This document shows, one piece after another, positions 21,427 through 26,553 of a DNA stretch of 26,553 bases. Under the pieces are notes generated by a model. The model ran no database searches. It was not told the DNA's origin and saw only the letters and a list, made by a program, of their open reading frames with translations. The translations under genes were made by a program, and so were the position numbers. The stretch is from the IMG/VR virus record IMGVR_UViG_3300030389_003603, positions 1-26,553 of that record; one strand, written 5' to 3'. The stretch comes from a virus. Position 1 is the first letter of the stretch. The number at the start of each line of letters is the position of its first letter.

Positions 21427-21807
21427 TTAGTAAGTCCATATAACAGGTGAATTTTTCCATAAGTCGCTGGAGTCCACATGGATAAATGAGGAGGCAATTC
21501 CAATTCTTTTGAATCCTGCTTCTTGGAGTGCTGTAATGATAGTCCATCTATCTTTTGAGCTTTTGCAGACAATATCTGCTGCCTCTCCTTTAAGATGGCT
21601 TGAATTTGGACTCGCTGAATATCCTCTTGCACTAAGCGATTGATTGTAATTATCTGTTCTGAATCCAGAAGAAATTTTGAAGGGTATACCAGCAATCCCC
21701 CTTGCATTATCGAGCATTGAAAGAAAGTTGTTGTCCATATTAGCAGCACCAGAGTTAGGCAAATCTGGAGAGTCAAATTCTTCATATCTAAAATATTTAA
21801 GACTCAT
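21427..21807 (-). CDS. Endolysin, peptidase M15 (D-Ala-D-Ala carboxypeptidase-like)
   Basis: Cuts peptidoglycan stem peptides for host lysis. ATG 21807 is chosen because MSLKYFRYEEFDSPDLPNSG starts the family core and overlaps the preceding gene by only 11 nt; a start at 21855 would overlap it by 59. The Zn site is His71 and Asp78 in SSHLKGEAADI (69-79) and His110 in FIHVDSS (108-114). Conserved SSGFRTDNYN is at 46-55. No signal peptide is present, so the holin is needed for export. It sits between the 136-aa membrane protein and the GTA-type holin, a clear lysis cassette. Confidence 0.9.
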   Translation of the reverse strand: MSLKYFRYEEFDSPDLPNSGAANMDNNFLSMLDNARGIAGIPFKISSGFRTDNYNQSLSARGYSASPNSSHLKGEAADIVCKSSKDRWTIITALQEAGFKRIGIASSFIHVDSSDLWKNSPVIWTY

Positions 21808-22207
21808 CTTTACATTCGTTTTTACATCTGCATTTTCCTGACTTGCAGTCATCATAGGCGAGTGTTTTGTTTAATAGTAATCTATCTATTGTATCATCTT
21901 GTAATTTAATAAGCATACCTTCAAGCATATCCTTAGCACTTACAAGCATTTCTATTTTCATTTCTAAATTACTAATTTTTTTCTTAGCAGCTTCAAGGTC
22001 ATCTGGATTTCGACCACTTATGGATGCTATTACCATAGCTATTGATGCCGCAATCATGCCTATTATTGTGTTAACGATTTGAGAGTTTTTATCAGGTATC
22101 TCATATATTGTTAAATAAAACAAAATTACAACTACAAGAAAGAACACTAAAAGGCTACCAATATAGTGCCTTATATCTTTTGCTACTCCGTTGCTTGGCA
22201 TTTTCAT
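21797..22207 (-). CDS. Membrane/coiled-coil Cys-rich lysis-cassette protein, 136 aa
   Basis: Two membrane helices lie at ~15-34 (YIGSLLVFFLVVVILFYLTI) and 46-64 (TIIGMIAASIAMVIASISG). A helical coiled coil follows (EAAKKKISNLEMKIEMLVSA, ~72-91, to LLNKTL ~111-115). The C-terminus (DDCKSGKCRCKNECKDES) has four Cys in 12 residues (121, 126, 128, 132). Start ATG 22207 overlaps the 51-aa gene stop (ATGA); an ATG two codons later is possible. It may be an alternate holin, spanin-like anchor or antiholin. The Cys cluster could bind a metal or form disulfides and is unusual for a holin. Confidence 0.6.
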   Translation of the reverse strand: MKMPSNGVAKDIRHYIGSLLVFFLVVVILFYLTIYEIPDKNSQIVNTIIGMIAASIAMVIASISGRNPDDLEAAKKKISNLEMKIEMLVSAKDMLEGMLIKLQDDTIDRLLLNKTLAYDDCKSGKCRCKNECKDES

Positions 22208-22359
22208 TTCTTAAAAGATTTATATATGTTAAGTACTGTATAAACAAGAGTAGCTAATAATACTAAGAATTGAAGCAAAGAATTTATATCACTTATACTA
22301 AAAACTAAAGCAAAGAGACTTGCCGCATAGGTTGAAAATATCTTCATTGAATCATCCAT
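22204..22359 (-). CDS. Holin-like small membrane protein, 51 aa
   Basis: It reads MDDSMKIFSTYAASLFALVF then SISDINSLLQFLVLLATLVY and TVLNIYKSFKK. Two hydrophobic helices (~9-24 and 27-46) with an acidic start and a Lys-rich end resemble small class II holins. The stop overlaps the next ATG (ATGA). Located right after the tail-fibre gene and before the endolysin, it fits the start of a lysis cassette. A second holin candidate follows at 21023, so one could act as holin and the other as antiholin or accessory. It fills a gap that would otherwise seem empty. Confidence 0.65.
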   Translation of the reverse strand: MDDSMKIFSTYAASLFALVFSISDINSLLQFLVLLATLVYTVLNIYKSFKK

Positions 22360-22365
22360 TTCATT

Positions 22366-24723
22366 TTATTTAAATGCCATATATAAGTAAGTATTAGAAG
22401 AAAGGTTTACTGCTAGACTTGTATTAGTATTTATTTTAAAGCCTGTACTTACAAATGTTATTTGTCTATCTGAATGTTGTGATTCAATTGCATTATCGTT
22501 TGCCTCTAACATAAATCCGTTTGCCGCATCTCTTCTGTTATCAAAAATACACCAATCGTGTGCATTAGTAGTGTTTTTAATTATTACCCAAGATGGTTCA
22601 AAATCTGTTGGTATTATATCAGTAGATGCTTGACCACCATTATAAGTACCTATCTTACTATAACCTGCAACAGAATGCCAAAGATAAGCCACATAGGTTC
22701 CTGTAGTATTTGAGAAATAAGGATTAAATACAGTTGAAGTTGGGTCAGCAACAGGTGTTGGACTTGCCACAGAAAATGCACCTGTACTAAAACCACCACT
22801 TTTATAAGTACCATCTATATTTGCTTGTATTTGCCAATTATCATTTCCATTCCTTCTCTTTATTATTACTATATCAGGGGTTGAGGAAAGTCCATGACCT
22901 ACTGTATCACTTGTTACATTTCCATTTCCTGTTCCTGTATAGGTAACAATAGAGAATCCAGCAGCAGTATTCGCACTTACAGAACTATTTATGTTTGCAC
23001 CATCAGTATTTGAAACAGCAGTACCTCCACCTTTCCACACCCACGAAACAAAAGAATTATTATTTTTATTTGTTCCATTAGCACTTTTAACAAAAAAACC
23101 ATTAGCTTCAAATGAATCAATATAAATACCTGAACTATCTTCTGTAAAAGTACCATCACTAAAAATCTGTTTTGATACACCTCTGACAGAATCTGTCCAA
23201 ATATGACTTAAAGTACCATCTCTATCCTTTACCCAAACTAATCCACCACTTGTTTCTAAATCCATACCTACATTAGAAATATATTGATTTGCACCTGTAC
23301 CCTCATACAATACAGTTTTAAAGTCAGATGTATCTGTTTCAGGTTTTTCCTCAGAAAGTTGTGTTACTTGAGAACTTGAAAGCACAGTTGAAAATATGCG
23401 TACTTGGTCTAAATTTCCACTCCAATAGGAATCGTTGTTTATTTTTCTATAACCAAATGCAAGTTGATGACCACTTCCAGCTGTTGATGTTGTTGGATTA
23501 TGCCCATAATTATTATTATCTACTAAAGTACCATCTAAATATAAATAATAATGATTTGAATCATTTACCAAACATATATGATGCCACTGGTTATTAGTTG
23601 TAGACATATTAAGGGTTAAAGCAGATGAAGCTCCATTATCTCTTGCATCAATCACAACATCATCACCTCTGATTAAAATAGCAGAACCCCCTCCATCTTC
23701 TTCTCCAATTATTCTGCCTGTAGATGTTACATTTGTTGATTTTGCCCAACAAGAAATAGCAAAATTTGACCTATCAAATAATGATAGACTTGATATATCT
23801 ATCTTGCTATTACTACCATTAAATACTGCCGCTTGACCATAACGACCAAACCTGTATTCTATATTTGATTCAGTACCATCATAAGTACCTGAATGGCTAT
23901 CTTCTGCTGAATTGTCTAATTTGTAATAAGCAAGGTTTGTAACAGGGAAATCTACTATATCAGTTGTAGATGTATGTACACAAGCAGTTTCTGCGGCAAG
24001 TTGTCCTATTTCTGATGCAGTTAATGCTCTGTCAAATATTCTTAAATGGTCAATGTCAATGCTAAAAGGCTCTTGAAGTGCGTTATCAAAATAATGTCCT
24101 ATATAAAAACGATTAGGTGCAGCATCATCAACTCCTGCACTTGATGTTGCACTACCTACACTATAGCTCATTGTAGCTTTTGTGCCATTTATATATATAC
24201 CATTTCTAATACTATCTTCTAAAGTATCCCCCATACGCATAGCCAAGTGTATCCAAGAACCGTTTAATGATGTATCTATTAATGTGTGTGCTACAAGGGT
24301 ATTAGTGCCTGAAGTAGTACCTGTTCTTGTAAATAAATCTGCACTGTATTGTGAATCAGATGAACTGTAATTTATTCGCATAAAAGCAAATCTTCTACTG
24401 CCATCACGATTAAAATTAAACCTTGTGGAACCTGTGCCTACAAGTTTTGCCCAAAAAGAAACAGTTATACTTGAATAATTAAAGCCAATAGAAGTATTAG
24501 CCATCATAGAAGTGCTTTGTCCACCTCTCAAACCATTATTTATATATCCTCCTACTCCAAAAAAAACTGCTGTTGGTGTTAAATGATACTCATTTGCACT
24601 TTCATCACTTCCATCATAATCAAAAGTGTATAATGCCTTACCATTACCATCGCCAAACTTATCAGCAGTATCTGTAGTACAAACTGCTGCTCCTTCTGTA
24701 AATAATCTTTTGCCTAAACTCAT
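22366..24723 (-). CDS. Tail fibre/receptor-binding protein with two LamG domains and a DUF7483-like end
   Basis: A 785-aa virion protein. Two concanavalin-A/LamG-like domains are visible, at ~35-240 (SITVSFWAKL, WIHLAMRMGD, IDHLRIFDRALTASEIGQLA) and ~265-455 (NFAISCWAKS, WHHICLVNDSNHYYLYLDGT, LDQVRIFSTVLSSSQVTQLS). Both carry the paired beta-sandwich pattern used to bind sugars. Residues ~465-785 match the DUF7483-like family of marine phages (GGLVWVKDRDGTLSHIWTDS, NSFVSWVWKGGG, GHGLSSTPDIVIIKRRN, and YLYMAFK at the end). It likely binds host-surface glycans. A TAATG overlap couples it to the preceding assembly-like gene. The LamG folds are the strongest call. Confidence 0.8.
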   Translation of the reverse strand: MSLGKRLFTEGAAVCTTDTADKFGDGNGKALYTFDYDGSDESANEYHLTPTAVFFGVGGYINNGLRGGQSTSMMANTSIGFNYSSITVSFWAKLVGTGSTRFNFNRDGSRRFAFMRINYSSSDSQYSADLFTRTGTTSGTNTLVAHTLIDTSLNGSWIHLAMRMGDTLEDSIRNGIYINGTKATMSYSVGSATSSAGVDDAAPNRFYIGHYFDNALQEPFSIDIDHLRIFDRALTASEIGQLAAETACVHTSTTDIVDFPVTNLAYYKLDNSAEDSHSGTYDGTESNIEYRFGRYGQAAVFNGSNSKIDISSLSLFDRSNFAISCWAKSTNVTSTGRIIGEEDGGGSAILIRGDDVVIDARDNGASSALTLNMSTTNNQWHHICLVNDSNHYYLYLDGTLVDNNNYGHNPTTSTAGSGHQLAFGYRKINNDSYWSGNLDQVRIFSTVLSSSQVTQLSEEKPETDTSDFKTVLYEGTGANQYISNVGMDLETSGGLVWVKDRDGTLSHIWTDSVRGVSKQIFSDGTFTEDSSGIYIDSFEANGFFVKSANGTNKNNNSFVSWVWKGGGTAVSNTDGANINSSVSANTAAGFSIVTYTGTGNGNVTSDTVGHGLSSTPDIVIIKRRNGNDNWQIQANIDGTYKSGGFSTGAFSVASPTPVADPTSTVFNPYFSNTTGTYVAYLWHSVAGYSKIGTYNGGQASTDIIPTDFEPSWVIIKNTTNAHDWCIFDNRRDAANGFMLEANDNAIESQHSDRQITFVSTGFKINTNTSLAVNLSSNTYLYMAFK

Positions 24724-25271
24724 TAGTCAAGTTTTACAGGAAAAAAAGTAGTATTATAACTTAAAAGAGTTTCATATTTCTTTTTAGCATTTACCTCTTT
24801 TTTCTTTTTATCATACTCTGCTAATATTTTTGCTCTTTCTTCTTTTACATCATCATCAATAGCAATATCTCTTTCTGCTTTTCTTACTACTTGCCAATCT
24901 GTTGGTGATAATAATTTATTAGCTTTTGATTTTAAGTCTTTTATTAAGTCTGCTTTTTTAGTATCAACATCATAAACATTTTTTACTTCTCCTGTTTTTT
25001 TACCTTCTTCATCTACTACTTCATAAGTTGCTGAGAAATCAATGTCTGTTACTTTGCGAGTAAATACTTTCTTTTTACTATCCCATTCTATACCTCCTAT
25101 GTTTTGAGTTTGTGGATTGTAAGAAGGTTCAACTACATCATAAAACCCTTCTGACTCTAATGTCTTTTTATCTACATTTCTAAAGTTTATATAATGTCCT
25201 TTCTTACCATTCCAAGTAGAAGGTAATATAGGATAAGTAGTAATTCCGTTTTTTGTTTCTCTTGCTTTCAT
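24723..25271 (-). CDS. Phage_tail_APC-like tail assembly protein, 182 aa
   Basis: A soluble 182-aa protein. Residues ~107-160 (LIKDLKSKANKLLSPTDWQV then VRKAERDIAIDDDVKEERAK) match the Phage_tail_APC pattern of helix, TDW, basic ER, acidic linker and helix found in fibre-assembly proteins. The N-terminal part (~1-100) is beta-rich, including YPILPSTWNGKKGHYINFRN. It is placed immediately before the LamG fibre gene, so it may help that fibre trimerise or attach. Chaperone role is inferred from the domain match and position. Confidence 0.6.
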   Translation of the reverse strand: MKARETKNGITTYPILPSTWNGKKGHYINFRNVDKKTLESEGFYDVVEPSYNPQTQNIGGIEWDSKKKVFTRKVTDIDFSATYEVVDEEGKKTGEVKNVYDVDTKKADLIKDLKSKANKLLSPTDWQVVRKAERDIAIDDDVKEERAKILAEYDKKKKEVNAKKKYETLLSYNTTFFPVKLD

Positions 25272-25273
25272 AA

Positions 25274-25867
25274 TTAATCTGGATTTGAGTCTGGTGCAAA
25301 AGTATTTACAGTATAATTCACTATTGATGAGCCATCAACTTCTTTTACACAAACTAATACAATATGATTTGTTGCACTTGTATCTAAATTTGTACTTCCA
25401 ACTTTGTTAAAAGTAGTGCTTCCTAAACCTGTACCTCCTGCAAATGTTATTGCTGCACTTGATAAAGTTCCTGACAATACTAAATCAACAACTTGGTTTT
25501 GTTTCATATTGTTAAAAGTTATTGTAGAAGTGCCTATATTACCTGTACATAAAAATGTACTACCAGCAGAGCAATCAACACTAAAACTTCCTGTATCTGT
25601 TTTATCTACTTTGTTAGCATATCTATTAGCAAGTTCATCATGGTCCACAGCATTATCTGCTAACATAGCATTTTCAACTGCACCATTTGCAATAGTTAAA
25701 GCTCCTGCTGAAACAGTAGCATCTCCACTTATTGCAAGTGTGCTACCATTACCAAACAAGGAGTATATCTCATCTGTATTGGAATTTATAGAGGTGAAGG
25801 CTGTTCTTAGGGGGTCTCCATCCCCTGAATTAGCACCACTACCTGTATTTACATTTGTCTTTGCCAT
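25274..25867 (-). CDS. Tail-fibre-like structural protein, 197 aa
   Basis: A 197-aa Gly/Ser/Thr/Asn-rich protein with MAKTNVNTGSGANSGDGDPL at the start, an opening widespread in marine phage fibre and adhesin proteins. The middle (ALTIANGAVENAMLADNAVD then HDELANRYANKV) contains the LADNAV-type repeat of phage fibres. The end is a beta-rich jelly-roll-like segment (GSFSVDCSAGSTFLC, VVDLVLSGTLSSAAITFAGG). It is likely a short tail fibre or capsid decoration. It lies 3 nt from the next gene; no membrane or signal segment. Confidence 0.65.
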   Translation of the reverse strand: MAKTNVNTGSGANSGDGDPLRTAFTSINSNTDEIYSLFGNGSTLAISGDATVSAGALTIANGAVENAMLADNAVDHDELANRYANKVDKTDTGSFSVDCSAGSTFLCTGNIGTSTITFNNMKQNQVVDLVLSGTLSSAAITFAGGTGLGSTTFNKVGSTNLDTSATNHIVLVCVKEVDGSSIVNYTVNTFAPDSNPD

Positions 25868-25869
25868 AA

Positions 25870-26067
25870 TTAAATAAATTCTATATCTGCTGTTAAACTT
25901 GTTGTATCGGCACTATACAAGGTTGAATCTGCACTTATTGTAAATGTAGTCCAACAAGTAGGAGTTGAGTCATCATTTATTGCATTTGTGGTATAAACCT
26001 CATCTCCCCAAGAGCTGTTAGTTACCATCTCACAATAGACCTTACCCCAATTTATTGTATTTGCCAT
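25870..26067 (-). CDS. Small virion-like protein, 65 aa
   Basis: It begins MANTINWGKVYCEMVTNSSW, then GDEVYTTNAINDDSTPTCWT and a Thr/Ser/Asp-rich end (ISADSTLYSADTTSLTADIE). Short proteins starting MANTxNWGxxYC occur in marine phage structural operons. No signal, membrane segment or catalytic motif. It is probably a small capsid or tail-associated protein. It sits between the 34-aa micro-ORF and the fibre-like gene and is 2 nt from the latter. Confidence 0.65.
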   Translation of the reverse strand: MANTINWGKVYCEMVTNSSWGDEVYTTNAINDDSTPTCWTTFTISADSTLYSADTTSLTADIEFI

Positions 26068-26070
26068 ATA

Positions 26071-26175
26071 TTAATAATACTTTTTTTCTTTTTTTGTTAT
26101 ATATCCTTTTTTCAAAAACTCTTTTAGCTTTTGTATATTCTTGTCTTTATTTTTATAATTCTTTACAGTACCCAT
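26071..26175 (-). CDS. Lys-rich micro-ORF, 34 aa
   Basis: ATG 26175 lies 13 nt inside the upstream connector gene, and the stop is 3 nt before the next ATG at 26067. It reads MGTVKNYKNKDKNIQKLKEF then LKKGYITKKEKKYY. The LKEFLKKGYITKKE pattern resembles a small helix-turn motif. It accounts for the 95-nt gap between genes. The lysine richness follows from AT-rich DNA, so chance is possible. No family recognised. Confidence 0.4.
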   Translation of the reverse strand: MGTVKNYKNKDKNIQKLKEFLKKGYITKKEKKYY

Positions 26176-26553
26176 CCAGAGAATCCATAACTGTTTTTGT
26201 CAGGAAATACATCATCATTATTATTAGTAAAATACTCAGGGTATTTAGATGATGCTTCAAAACTCATAAAATCAATAAATCTATCTGTATAATACTGAGC
26301 TATATTTCTTTCTTTTTCTATTAAGAAGTCTACTTCATTCTTATCAGCGTTTATTGCATTTTCAGAGTTGTGCTTAAATATACCTTTGTTAGATATTGTA
26401 TAAGCTGCATAAGGAAGGAACTCTACAAGTGCCCAATGGCAGAGCATGGGTTTTATATAGGTGTTTACCAATGTCAAATAATTACCTGCAAGAGAAGAAC
26501 CCTCAATATCTGATTTAATTTTATCATATAGTTTAGAACCAAGATAGTTTTGA
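26163..26553 (-). CDS. Head-tail connector/adaptor-like protein (DUF6712-like), 5' end outside the window
   Basis: The frame is open to the right edge (QNYLGSKLYDKIKSDIEGSS... at the cut end), so the true start lies outside; the TTG at 26477 is probably internal. The visible 129 residues include LVNTYIKPMLCHWALVEFLP, then NKGIFKHNSENA and AQYYTDRFIDFM. This order of motifs (LLGxKLYDKI, Y..L...YIKPML, NKGxxxxNSE) resembles DUF6712-like proteins, predicted phage head-tail connectors of the gp6 type. The protein ends GFSGWVL. Family memory supports the fold; the connector role is by analogy. Confidence 0.7.
   Translation of the reverse strand, partial: QNYLGSKLYDKIKSDIEGSSLAGNYLTLVNTYIKPMLCHWALVEFLPYAAYTISNKGIFKHNSENAINADKNEVDFLIEKERNIAQYYTDRFIDFMSFEASSKYPEYFTNNNDDVFPDKNSYGFSGWVL

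Noticed and set aside
25404-25877. 157-codon open frame on the plus strand
   Set aside because: It lies antisense to the fibre-like gene 25274-25867, whose MAKTNVNTGSGANSGDGD start and LADNAV repeat are convincing. The plus frame is a hydrophobic shadow with no motif or coupling.
1-26553. Integrase, attachment site, tRNA genes or CRISPR array
   Set aside because: No recombinase motifs, tRNA-like cloverleaf or regularly spaced repeats were found by eye. Lysogeny genes, if any, are outside the window.

Overview
The window looks like part of a tailed bacteriophage genome. It is AT-rich, has almost no non-coding DNA, and every supported gene is read on the minus strand, so gene order here follows transcription from high to low coordinates. 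The likely host is a member of Bacteroidota, probably a flavobacterium. This rests on weak Shine-Dalgarno signals, TAnnTTTG-type promoter elements, and the family mix (DUF3127 SSB-like protein, XkdF-like protease, DUF6712-like connector, DUF7483-like tail domain). Host and phage class are inferences, because no database search was possible. Both ends cut genes: the connector gene enters at the right edge and the prohead protease gene leaves at the left edge. Portal and major capsid genes are therefore probably outside the window, on a circular or permuted genome.

Right part (26553-20130): a truncated head-tail connector-like protein, small structural genes, a fibre-like protein, a Phage_tail_APC-type protein, and a 785-residue tail protein with two LamG-like domains and a DUF7483-like end. 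A lysis cassette follows: a 51-aa holin-like protein, a 136-aa membrane/coiled-coil/Cys-rich protein, an M15 peptidase endolysin, a GTA-type holin, a 19-residue CPHC membrane peptide and a 43-aa basic protein. A 108-aa unknown and a NinG/Rap nuclease close the operon at a strong terminator (20074-20101).

Middle part (20046-14065): the DNA-metabolism operon. It holds two small proteins, a DUF3127 SSB-like protein, a terminator, a DnaB/RecA-like helicase, a membrane protein, a sigma-like factor, a Cys-containing conserved protein, two PD-(D/E)XK-type nucleases (one ExoVIII-like), a 53-aa protein, a protein built around DnaA domain IV, a DNA methyltransferase and an HNH homing endonuclease. No polymerase, primase, integrase or tRNA is seen.

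Left part (14042-1): a candidate late promoter/operator, then small terminase, a PP-loop/PAPS-reductase-like enzyme, large terminase and several tiny proteins up to a very good terminator (10938-10968). The tail operon follows: tail assembly chaperone with a probable -1 ribosomal frameshift, two tail-completion-like proteins, an Ig-like repeat tail protein, two baseplate/tail proteins, a 49-aa protein, the tape measure and the prohead protease.

The best candidate for something undescribed is the chaperone frameshift. A conserved-looking -1 frame containing WGWYQSIYGLAQGDVTKYD lies across the 3' end of the 220-aa ORF and starts at an A AAA AAT slippery heptamer. About a dozen proteins of 19-53 residues, mostly with ATGA or TAATG coupling, fill what would otherwise look like intergenic gaps.
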